Source of the DNA: Bradyrhizobium sp. Arg816
GTDB taxonomy: Bacteria > Pseudomonadota > Alphaproteobacteria > Rhizobiales > Xanthobacteraceae
DNA length: 64,000 bases
Direction of reading: 5' to 3'
Assembly (NCBI RefSeq): GCF_029989365.1
Contig: NZ_JAPRAQ010000013.1
Span: 62,001 to 126,000 of the forward strand
Shown: positions 42,901-52,775 of the stretch, piece by piece
How positions within the stretch are numbered: position 1 is the first letter of the stretch
Layout of the letters: every line of letters starts with the position of its first letter
Made by a program: the position numbers and the translations under genes
The notes under the pieces: model-generated
The model's database searches: none
Seen by the model: only the letters and a program-made list of their open reading frames with translations
What the model was told of the DNA's origin: nothing

Positions 42901-43204
42901 TAACACAGCGCTCAGCCGCGCGCTGACGGGCGCATCCGACGAGCAGGACCGGCTTGCGACCGCACTCGACGAATGGCGCGAACGCGCCGCCGCGACATTC
43001 CTTAACGCTTACCGCGAAGCCATGACCGATCGCCGGCTGTGGCCGGAAGATCGGCAATCCGCGGAAGGCCTGTTAAGGTTTTTCCTGCTTGATCAAGCCT
43101 TCGACGAAGTAGAGTACGAGCTGTCCCACCGGCCTGAGGGGCTCCGCGCGCCGCTGACCGGACTGCTTCGCATTCTGTCCAATGAGAGCGAAGCCCATGC
43201 CTAA
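39914..43204 (+). CDS. treS: Trehalose synthase / maltokinase fusion
   Basis: 1096 residues. Residues 1 to about 550 are TreS (GH13_16), which interconverts maltose and trehalose: YQLHVKAFADSNHDGIGDF, nucleophile Asp in GVDGFRLDAIPYLCERDGTN, acid/base Glu in LLAEANQWPEDV, LRNHDELTLEMVTD. From about 640 it is a maltokinase (Pep2/Mak-like): LPGFLSRTRWY, catalytic Asp in NIRHHGDFRLGQTLIVKDD and metal site IIDFDGNPHLAL followed by RDVAGLIRSI. The fusion would make maltose-1-phosphate from trehalose and ATP, the substrate for GlgE. The ATG at 39914 is 10 bases after the glgE-like gene; the stop overlaps glgB by 8 bases. Confidence 0.95.
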   Translation: MNVLSSVDTKKAEAAEIVDELWYKDAIIYQLHVKAFADSNHDGIGDFAGLTEKLPYLQELGVTALWLLPFYPSPGRDDGYDIADYGSVNPDFGTMKDFKRFIQEAQKRGLRVITELVVNHTSDQHKWFKRARRSHPGSSARNWYVWSDTDQKYQGTRIIFTDTEKSNWTWDHEAGAFYWHRFFSHQPDLNFDNPRVVSALIQVMKRWLDAGVDGFRLDAIPYLCERDGTNNENLPETHAIIKRLRQELDSYSKGKLLLAEANQWPEDVQEYFGRGDECHMAYHFPLMPRIYMAIAQEDRFPITDILRQTPDIPASCQWALFLRNHDELTLEMVTDVERDYLWTTYANDPRARINVGIRRRLAPLMDNDRRKIELMNSLLLSFPGTPIIYYGDEIGMGDNIYLGDRNGVRTPMQWSPDRNGGFSRCDPARLYAPLIMDPVYGYESVNVEAQSRSLSSLLSATKRLISVRKSTLAFGRGTMTFIRPANRAVLAYVRQYNDEVILCVANLSRAAQATELDLSPWKDRIPQEMLGRTRFPPIGELPYMITLGPYGFYWFQLTERDKSEPVTPRAVPEFETLVVPVNSNWVSLARERGVFERDVLPGFLSRTRWYPEHNPKHIQATLISAVPFSDIGDNRPWIAFFETTQNDVTTRYVLPMQIEWVRFDRERFNPKALAAVRQGAREGTLLDVATEQIFIGLFLRGLSQNLVVDENNLRLEFKATSRFADYIIKEPGRIRTIEQSNSTALVDNQYVAKIHRQLESGINPEIEIGCYLTEVARFANTPALLGSVELIEGDRSSAVGVLHAYVENQGDGWAVTTGYLDRYIDEQRLAPMGEAPRETQEQAPYLHFVAQIGRRLAELHVALAAAKPDNLAPEPIGPAHVKRWASDLKARAERVFERLADSRDGLRESDRPLIDRLVAVRATLPDHLDALLPSGIAGLNIRHHGDFRLGQTLIVKDDIFIIDFDGNPHLALADKRRKLPAARDVAGLIRSIELSVNTALSRALTGASDEQDRLATALDEWRERAAATFLNAYREAMTDRRLWPEDRQSAEGLLRFFLLDQAFDEVEYELSHRPEGLRAPLTGLLRILSNESEAHA

Positions 43205-45344
43205 ACTGCCAGCCGAGGCCTACGCGATCATCGAGGGCCGCCACTCCGACCCCTTCCATTATCTCGGGTTGCATCCCGAGGGCGGCAAGAGCGTGGTGCG
43301 CGCGTTCCTCCCCGAGGCCACCAATGTCGAGGCGGTGGGCGAACATGGCGAGGTGGCGAAGCTCGATCGCGTCCACGCTTCGGGCCTGTTCATCGGCGCC
43401 CTGCCGAACGGTTCGAAGCGCTATCAGCTCCGCGCCAAATTCGGCGACAACATCGTCGAGTTCGAGGATGCCTATCGCCTCCCGCCGATCCTGACCGACT
43501 TCGATCTCTATCTGCTCGGCGAAGGCACTCATCAGCGCCTCTACGACAAGCTCGGCGCGCATCCGATGCGGCTCGAAGGCATCGACGGCATCGGCTTCGT
43601 CGTGCTGGCGCCGAATGCGCGGCGCGTGTCCGTGGTCGGCGATTTCAATTTCTGGGACGCACGGCGCCATCCGATGCGGGTACGCGGTGCCGGTTATTGG
43701 GAGCTGTTCATCCCGCACGCCAAGAGCGGCGACCACTACAAGTTCGATATCATCGGGCCGCACGGCCATCAATTGCCGCTGAAGTCCGATCCCATGGCCT
43801 TTGCGAGCGAGGTGCGGCCGAAGACGGCTTCCATCGTGTTCGACGAGGCACATCTCGCGCGCCCGCGCCCGGCGCCGGATGGCATCAACGCGCTCTCGGC
43901 GCCGATGTCGATCTACGAGGTCCATCTCGGCTCCTGGCGGCGCAAGAACGGCGACGAATGGCTCACCTATCGCGAACTGGCCGAGCAGCTGCCGGCCTAC
44001 GCCCGCGACATGGGCTTCACCCATCTTGAATTCCTGCCCGTCAGCGAGCATCCGTTCGACGGCTCCTGGGGCTATCAGCCGACCGGCCTCTATGCGCCAA
44101 CCAGCCGCTTCGGCGGGCCTGAGGATTTTGCCGCGCTGGTCGATGCCTGCCATCGCGAGGGCGTCGGCGTGCTGCTCGACTGGGTGCCCGGCCATTTCCC
44201 TGACGATCCGCACGGCCTCGGCAGCTTTGACGGCACCTCGCTCTACGAGCATGCCAATCCGCTCCAGGGCCGCCACCTCGACTGGGGCACGCTGATCTAC
44301 AATTACGGCCGCACCGAAGTGACCAACTTCCTGGTGTCGAACGCGCTGTTCTGGCTCGAGCGTTACGCGATCGACGGGCTGCGCGTCGATGCGGTCGCCT
44401 CCATGCTCTATCTCGATTACAGCCGCCCGCCGGGCGCCTGGATTCCGAACCAGTATGGCGGCCGCGAGAACATCGAGGCGATCGCGTTCCTGCGCCGCTT
44501 CAACACCGAATTGTTCGCGCGCTTCCCGCAGGCGACCACGGCGGCCGAGGAATCCACCGCGTGGCCGCAGGTCTCGCGCCCGGTCGAATTCGGCGGGCTC
44601 GGCTTCGGCTACAAGTGGAACATGGGCTGGATGCACGACACGCTGAACTACATCAGCAAGGATCCGATCCACCGCAAGCATCATCACGGCGAGATCCTGT
44701 TCGGCCTGCACTACGCTTTCTCGGAGAACTTCATCCTGCCGCTGTCGCATGACGAGGTCGTGCACGGCAAACGTTCGATCCTCGGTCGCATGCCCGGCGA
44801 CGAATGGCAGCGTTTCGCGAATTTGCGCGCCTATTACAGCTTCATGTTCGGCCATCCCGGCAAGAAGCTGCTGTTCATGGGCGCGGAGATCGCGCAAAGC
44901 CGCGAATGGAATCACGACCAGTCGCTCGACTGGCATCTGCTCGAATATAAGTACCATTCCGGCATCCAGGCGTTGATCCGCGACCTCAACCGGCTCTATC
45001 GGGCAGTGCCGGCGCTGCACCAGATGGATTGCGAACCGGCCGGCTTCGAATGGCTGATCACGGATGACGCCAACCGCAACGTGTTCGCCTGGCTGCGCAA
45101 GGGATTCGACGAGCACGCACGGTGTCTCGTGATCATCAACTTCTCACCCAACGTCTATCGCAACTATCGCGTCCGCGTGCCCTTTGCCGGCAAGTGGAAA
45201 GAGGTGTTCAATTCGGACTCCGCCCATTACGGCGGCACCAATGTCGGAAACATCGGCGAGGTTCTTGCCACCGACGGCAAGGCGCCCGAGCTTCGCCTCA
45301 CCGTTCCGCCGCTCGCCGCGATCTTCCTCGTTCCGGAAAGCTGA
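43197..45344 (+). CDS. glgB: 1,4-alpha-glucan branching enzyme
   Basis: 715 residues, GH13_9 with N-terminal CBM48 modules: DPFHYLGLHPEGGKSVVRAFLPEA, VVGDFNFWDARRHPMR; catalytic Asp in IDGLRVDAVASMLYLDY, Glu in TAAEESTAWPQVSRPVEFGGLGFGYKWNMGWMHD, and LPLSHDEVVHGKRSIL. It introduces alpha-1,6 branches in glycogen. The ATG at 43197 gives the usual MPKLPAEAYAIIEGRHSDPF start; it overlaps the TreS stop. Confidence 0.96.
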   Translation: MPKLPAEAYAIIEGRHSDPFHYLGLHPEGGKSVVRAFLPEATNVEAVGEHGEVAKLDRVHASGLFIGALPNGSKRYQLRAKFGDNIVEFEDAYRLPPILTDFDLYLLGEGTHQRLYDKLGAHPMRLEGIDGIGFVVLAPNARRVSVVGDFNFWDARRHPMRVRGAGYWELFIPHAKSGDHYKFDIIGPHGHQLPLKSDPMAFASEVRPKTASIVFDEAHLARPRPAPDGINALSAPMSIYEVHLGSWRRKNGDEWLTYRELAEQLPAYARDMGFTHLEFLPVSEHPFDGSWGYQPTGLYAPTSRFGGPEDFAALVDACHREGVGVLLDWVPGHFPDDPHGLGSFDGTSLYEHANPLQGRHLDWGTLIYNYGRTEVTNFLVSNALFWLERYAIDGLRVDAVASMLYLDYSRPPGAWIPNQYGGRENIEAIAFLRRFNTELFARFPQATTAAEESTAWPQVSRPVEFGGLGFGYKWNMGWMHDTLNYISKDPIHRKHHHGEILFGLHYAFSENFILPLSHDEVVHGKRSILGRMPGDEWQRFANLRAYYSFMFGHPGKKLLFMGAEIAQSREWNHDQSLDWHLLEYKYHSGIQALIRDLNRLYRAVPALHQMDCEPAGFEWLITDDANRNVFAWLRKGFDEHARCLVIINFSPNVYRNYRVRVPFAGKWKEVFNSDSAHYGGTNVGNIGEVLATDGKAPELRLTVPPLAAIFLVPES

Positions 45345-45347
45345 CCG

Positions 45348-47426
45348 ATGCGCCTGACTGCTGGATCGCCCGCACGCCTCGGCGCAAGCTGGGACGGACG
45401 CGGCACCAATTTCGCGCTGTTCTCCGCCAATGCGCAGAAAGTCGAGCTGTGCCTGTTCGACACGCAAGGAAGGCGCGAGCTCGAGCGTGTCGAGCTGCCC
45501 GAGCGGACCGAGGACGTCTGGCACGGCTATCTCAACGACATCTCGCCGGGCCAGCTCTACGGCTATCGCGTACACGGCCCCTACGAGCCCGAGCACGGCC
45601 ACCGCTTCAATGCCAACAAGCTGCTGCTCGACCCCTACGCCAAACGGCTCGCCGGGCGGCTGGTCTGGAGCGATGCCCATTTCGCCTATCGCACCGGCTC
45701 GCCGCGCGAGGACCTCTCCTTCGACCGGCGCGACAACGCGCGCGGCATGCCCAAGGCGGTCGTCGTCGACGAGACCTTCAACTGGGGCCGTCGCGAGATC
45801 CGGCCCAACATTCCCTGGGAAGACACCATCATCTACGAGGCCCACGTCAAGGGCCTGACGCAAAAGCGCGACGACGTGCCGCCGAATTTGCGCGGCACCT
45901 ATGGCGGCCTGTCGTCGCCGGCGATGATCGAGCATTTGAAAACGCTCGGCGTCACCACCGTCGAGTTGCTTCCGATCCACAGCTTTATCGACGACCGCAT
46001 TCTGGTCGAGAAGAAGCTCGCCAACTATTGGGGCTACAACACGCTGTCCTTCTTCGCGCCCGAGCCGCGCTACGCCCAGGACAATGCGCTCGATTCCTTC
46101 CGCACCACGGTCGCGCGCCTGCACGATGCCGGCATCGAGGTGATGCTCGACGTCGTCTACAACCACACGGCCGAAGGCAATCACCTCGGTCCGACCCTGT
46201 GCTACCGCGGCATCGACAATGCCTCCTATTACTGGCTGAACCGCGAGAACCCGCGCTATTACGACGACTTCACCGGCTGCGGCTCGTCGGTGAACCTCAC
46301 CCATCCGCGCGTGCTCCAGATGGTGATGGATTCGCTGCGCTACTGGGTCGAGGTCTGCCATGTCGACGGCTTCCGCTTCGACCTCGCCACCACGCTCGCG
46401 CGCGGACCGAACGGCTATGATCGCGGCAGCTCGTTCCTGACGGCGATCCGGCAGGACCCGGTGCTGGCGGCGGTGAAGCTCGTCGCCGAACCCTGGGATC
46501 TCGGGCTCGGCGGCTACCAGGTCGGCGCATTCCCTTCCCAATGGTCGGAGTGGAACGACCGGTATCGCAGCGCCATGCGCCGCTACTGGAGCGGCGAAGG
46601 CAGCCTGATCGGCGACATCTCGAGCCGCATGACGGCGTCATCCGACCTGTTCAATCATGACGGCCGGCGGCCGCGCGCCAGCATCAATCACATCACCGTG
46701 CATGACGGCTTCACGCTCGCCGACCTCTTCAGCTACAACGAGAAGCACAACGAGGCCAATGGCGAGGACAATCGCGACGGCTCCAGCGACAACCACAGCA
46801 ACAATTGCGGTGTCGAGGGTCCGACCGACGATCCCGAGATTCTCGGGCTGCGGCGGCAGCTTCGCAAGAACGTGCTGGCCTGCCTGATGCTGGCGCAGGG
46901 CGTTCCGCTGATCCTGGCCGGCGACGAGGTCGGCAATTCGCAGTCCGGCAACAACAACGCCTATTGCCAGGATAACGAGGTCGGCTGGGTCGGCTGGGAC
47001 AATCTCGGCAAGGACGGCGACGACATGGTCGATTTCGTCGCCGGGCTCGCCGAGATCCGCCGCCGGTTCTCGCAGCTTCGCAGCCATCGCTGGCTCGACG
47101 GCCGCCCCAAGGACGGCGTCTCCTACGGCGCGCTGTGGCTGACGCCCGCCGGCGACGAGATGACGGAGAACGACTGGAAATTCCCGGAGGGGCGGTTCCT
47201 CTCCTATGTGATGGGGCCGATGGAACCGGGGAGCGCCGCGATCTTTATCGTACTGAACGCCGCCCCCGAAGAGATCGCATTCAAATTGCCCAACATGGCC
47301 GAGTACAAGAGCTGGCAGCAGATCCTGAATACCACTGATGCCAGGCCGAACAGTGTTGATTTGCAGCCCGGAGGCGACAGCAAGGCGCCGCCGCGCTCCG
47401 TGCTCGCCTTCGCGGGGGCGCTATGA
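45348..47426 (+). CDS. glgX: Glycogen debranching enzyme (GlgX/TreX type)
   Basis: 692 residues, GH13_11: LGASWDGRGTNFALFSANAQKVELCLFD (CBM48), YEAHVKGLTQKR, YWGYNTLSFFAPEPRY, nucleophile in VDGFRFDLATTLARG, Glu in KLVAEPWDLGLGGYQVG, VHDGFTLADLFSYNEKHN. It hydrolyses alpha-1,6 branches, supplying linear maltooligosaccharides to TreY/TreZ. It starts 3 bases after glgB and overlaps treZ by 4 bases (ATGA). Confidence 0.95.
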   Translation: MRLTAGSPARLGASWDGRGTNFALFSANAQKVELCLFDTQGRRELERVELPERTEDVWHGYLNDISPGQLYGYRVHGPYEPEHGHRFNANKLLLDPYAKRLAGRLVWSDAHFAYRTGSPREDLSFDRRDNARGMPKAVVVDETFNWGRREIRPNIPWEDTIIYEAHVKGLTQKRDDVPPNLRGTYGGLSSPAMIEHLKTLGVTTVELLPIHSFIDDRILVEKKLANYWGYNTLSFFAPEPRYAQDNALDSFRTTVARLHDAGIEVMLDVVYNHTAEGNHLGPTLCYRGIDNASYYWLNRENPRYYDDFTGCGSSVNLTHPRVLQMVMDSLRYWVEVCHVDGFRFDLATTLARGPNGYDRGSSFLTAIRQDPVLAAVKLVAEPWDLGLGGYQVGAFPSQWSEWNDRYRSAMRRYWSGEGSLIGDISSRMTASSDLFNHDGRRPRASINHITVHDGFTLADLFSYNEKHNEANGEDNRDGSSDNHSNNCGVEGPTDDPEILGLRRQLRKNVLACLMLAQGVPLILAGDEVGNSQSGNNNAYCQDNEVGWVGWDNLGKDGDDMVDFVAGLAEIRRRFSQLRSHRWLDGRPKDGVSYGALWLTPAGDEMTENDWKFPEGRFLSYVMGPMEPGSAAIFIVLNAAPEEIAFKLPNMAEYKSWQQILNTTDARPNSVDLQPGGDSKAPPRSVLAFAGAL

Positions 47427-49177
47427 GACCATCCTTCGGGGCGAGGCCGACCAAGGACGGCGTGTCGTTCCGGCTGTGGGCGCCCGGTGCTCGCCGAGTC
47501 GATCTCCTGCTCGACAGGCGGCACGCGATGCAGCGCCGGCAGGATGGCTGGTATGTCGCCGAGATTGCCGGCCTGCCCGTCGGCAGTCCCTACCAGTTCA
47601 GGATCGACGACGAGATCGACGTGCCCGATCCCGCATCAGCCTTCCAGCCGGACGACGTTTCCGGCCCGAGCGAAGTCGTCGATCATGATGCCTTCGCGTG
47701 GCGCGCGCGCGATTGGCGCGGACGTCCCTGGGAAGAGACGGTGCTGATCGAGGCCCATGTCGGCACCTTCACGCCTGAGGGCACCTACCGCGCCATGATC
47801 GACAAGCTCGATCATCTCGTTACGACGGGGATCACCGCGCTGGAATTGATGCCGCTGGCCGATTTCGCCGGGCGCCGCGGCTGGGGCTATGACGGCGTGC
47901 TGTGGTACGCGCCCGACAGCGCCTACGGCCGGCCCGAGGACCTGAAGACACTGATCGACGAGGCGCATCTGCGCGGGCTGATGGTCTTCCTCGACGTCGT
48001 CTACAATCATTTCGGCCCCGAGGGGAATTATCTCGGCCGCTATGCGCCGGCTTTCTTCACCGATGCGCATACGCCATGGGGCAGCGCGATCGATTATCGC
48101 GTGCCGCAGGTCCGGGCCTTCGCGGTCGAGAACGCGCTGTCCTGGCTCACCGACTACCGCTTTGACGGCCTGAGACTGGATGCCGCCAATCACATCATGG
48201 CAATCCCGGGCGAGCAGTCGATGTTGCAGGACCTCAGCGTCGCCGCCGGTGAGCTCGCCAAGGCTACGGGGCGGCACATCCATCTCGTGCTGGAGAACGG
48301 CGACAACCGCGCCAGCCTGCTCGATGCCGCGCAGGATCCGCCCAACGGCAAATATCGCGCGCAGTGGAACGACGACTATCACCACGTCTGGCACGTGATG
48401 CTGACCGGTGAGCTCGCGGGCTATTACGCCGACTACCAGACGCCGCGCATGGATCTCTCGCGCGCGCTCGCGTCAGGCTTCGTCTACCAGGGCGAGATCT
48501 CGGAGTTCTGGGGCAAGAAGCCGCGCGGCGAGGCGAGCGGCGAGCTGCCGCCGGCGACCTTCGTCAACTTCCTGCAAAATCACGACCAGATCGGCAATCG
48601 CCCATTGGGCGATCGGCTCGAGAGCCTGGCATCGCCACGGCAGATCGAAGCCGCTCTCGCGGTGACGCTGCTCGCACCGATGGTGCCGATGCTGTTCCAA
48701 GGCGAGGAATGGGGCTCCACGGTACCCTTCCCGTTCTTCTGCGATTTCCAGGGTGGCCTTGCCGATGCCGTGCGCAAGGGTCGCAAGCAGGAATATGCCT
48801 GGGCCTACGAGAAATACGGCGACGAGGTCCCCGACCCGCTCGATCCCAAAACGCTGCAATCGGCCATGCTGGATTGGACCGGCCACACGCCGGAGCAGGA
48901 TGCGCGGCTCGCGCTGGTGCGGGAGCTGCTCGCGCTGCGTCACAAGGAGATCGCACCGCGGCTGAAGGGTGCGAGGTTCGGCGATGCCGAGACGGCCGAT
49001 AGCGGCCTGCTCACCGCGCATTGGCGCATGGGCGACGGCGCGAGGCTGCGCCTGACCGCCAATCTCTCGGACAAGGACATCGCACGTCCGAGCGACGCGA
49101 CAGGCACGCCGATCTGGGGCTCCGTCAGCGGCGATCGGCTCCCACCCTGGTCGGTGATCTGGCATCTCGGAGGTTAG
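47423..49177 (+). CDS. treZ: Malto-oligosyltrehalose trehalohydrolase
   Basis: 584 residues, GH13_10: SFRLWAPGARRVDLLLD (CBM48), EAHVGTFTPEGTY, WGYDGVLWYAPDSAYGRPEDLK, nucleophile in DGLRLDAANHI, Glu in HLVLENGDN, FLQNHDQIGNRPLGDRL. It releases trehalose from maltooligosyl-trehalose made by TreY. Coupled to glgX and one base from treY. Confidence 0.95.
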   Translation: MRPSFGARPTKDGVSFRLWAPGARRVDLLLDRRHAMQRRQDGWYVAEIAGLPVGSPYQFRIDDEIDVPDPASAFQPDDVSGPSEVVDHDAFAWRARDWRGRPWEETVLIEAHVGTFTPEGTYRAMIDKLDHLVTTGITALELMPLADFAGRRGWGYDGVLWYAPDSAYGRPEDLKTLIDEAHLRGLMVFLDVVYNHFGPEGNYLGRYAPAFFTDAHTPWGSAIDYRVPQVRAFAVENALSWLTDYRFDGLRLDAANHIMAIPGEQSMLQDLSVAAGELAKATGRHIHLVLENGDNRASLLDAAQDPPNGKYRAQWNDDYHHVWHVMLTGELAGYYADYQTPRMDLSRALASGFVYQGEISEFWGKKPRGEASGELPPATFVNFLQNHDQIGNRPLGDRLESLASPRQIEAALAVTLLAPMVPMLFQGEEWGSTVPFPFFCDFQGGLADAVRKGRKQEYAWAYEKYGDEVPDPLDPKTLQSAMLDWTGHTPEQDARLALVRELLALRHKEIAPRLKGARFGDAETADSGLLTAHWRMGDGARLRLTANLSDKDIARPSDATGTPIWGSVSGDRLPPWSVIWHLGG

Positions 49178-49178
49178 C

Positions 49179-51965
<2,787 letters not shown>

Positions 51966-51968
51966 CGG

Positions 51969-52298
51969 CTACTTGCCCCCGTCCTTGCCCCCATCCTTGG
52001 TCAGCAGCAGCTGCCCGCGCTTGCGGATGGTCGCCTGCGCCATCTCGGCGAAGCGCTGCAACAGCCACGGCAACACAACCTCAACCTTGACGTGGTCGTC
52101 GGCGACATCGACCTGGCCGCTCGCGATCTGCCCGAGCGCGCGGATGCGAAAACTCATGCTGTCGCCGCTCCAGCGCTCCTCCTCGACCTGCATCACGGGA
52201 ATGCTGGCGGCGGCGCGACCGAGCCCGGTCTTGAGCCGGCGCACGGCTTCCTCCCGGCCGAGACGATGTGGAATGGAGACGACAAGCGGTGCTGACAT
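51969..52298 (-). CDS. Polyhydroxyalkanoic acid system family protein
   Basis: 109 residues matching the PHA_gran_rgn family: VSIPHRLGREEAVRRLKTGL, FRIRALGQIASGQVDVADDHVKVEVVLPWLLQRFAEMAQATI. Members are associated with polyhydroxyalkanoate granules, but the activity is unknown. It converges with treY (3-base gap). Confidence 0.85.
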   Translation of the reverse strand: MSAPLVVSIPHRLGREEAVRRLKTGLGRAAASIPVMQVEEERWSGDSMSFRIRALGQIASGQVDVADDHVKVEVVLPWLLQRFAEMAQATIRKRGQLLLTKDGGKDGGK

Positions 52299-52394
52299 GG
52301 CCCTGCCCTGTGGTGACTGATCCTCACATAGTCATGCCGTCTGGACTGGCAAAGGTTCCATGCAAGTTGGCCCCGTTCGCCGTGTTTCATCGTG

Positions 52395-52419
52395 GGAACT
52401 ATAGAACCTGCGGCAAGTT
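52395..52419 (+). promoter_or_regulatory. Candidate EcfG-type promoter for the DUF3309 gene
   Basis: GGAAC (52395-52399), 16 bases, AGTT (52416-52419); fits GGAAC-N18-TT but has one mismatch to the stricter -10. It is 62 bases before the ATG at 52481. Confidence 0.45.
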
Positions 52420-52480
52420 GCCCTCGCACCACGGGACAGGTGCAAACGACCCTTTCAACAAAGGGCTGGAGGAGACTAGC

Positions 52481-52645
52481 ATGTCTATCGGTACGATCAT
52501 TCTGATCATTTTGGTCATCGCGCTGCTCGGCGGCTTCAGCGGCATCGGCGGCGGCCCGTTCTACGGCACCGGCTATTACGGCGGCGGCGGACTCGGGCTC
52601 GTCATCGTCATCCTGCTGATCCTGCTGTTGCTCGGACGGATCTAG
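52481..52645 (+). CDS. DUF3309 glycine-rich membrane mini-protein
   Basis: 54 residues: a short hydrophobic helix (MSIGTIILIILVIALLGG), a Gly/Tyr loop (GGGPFYGTGYYGGGG) and a second helix (LGLVIVILLILLLLGR). DUF3309 family, widespread in alphaproteobacteria and often stress-associated. GGAGGAG stands 7-12 bases before the ATG. Function unknown, perhaps a membrane stabiliser. Confidence 0.85.
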   Translation: MSIGTIILIILVIALLGGFSGIGGGPFYGTGYYGGGGLGLVIVILLILLLLGRI

Positions 52646-52655
52646 CCGCGGCTTC

Positions 52656-52775
52656 GTAGGGTGGGCAAAGGCGCAACGCGCCGTGCCCACCGCTTCGCCG
52701 CAATGAGAAAGATGGTGGACACGCTTCCGCCTTCGCTCTTCGAGCTACAGCGGACAAGTCGCTTTGCCCACTCTA
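52656..52775. repeat. Intergenic palindromic repeat, family D
   Basis: CGTAGGGTGGGCAAAGGCG, then GCGCCGTGCCCACC, is mirrored by GATGGTGGACACGC and TCGCTTTGCCCACTCTA. A dispersed Bradyrhizobium-type element that fills the gap between the convergent DUF3309 and ligD genes; possible bidirectional terminator. Confidence 0.7.

Noticed and set aside
40994..43057. Long antisense frame opposite treS
   Set aside because: Composition shadow of the treS-maltokinase gene; Ala/Arg/Asp-rich with no motif. The same applies to frames opposite tarD, pqqC, korA, glgB, treY and kdpD.
52646..52772. Short frames after the DUF3309 gene
   Set aside because: The interval is fully explained by repeat D and has no coding signal.
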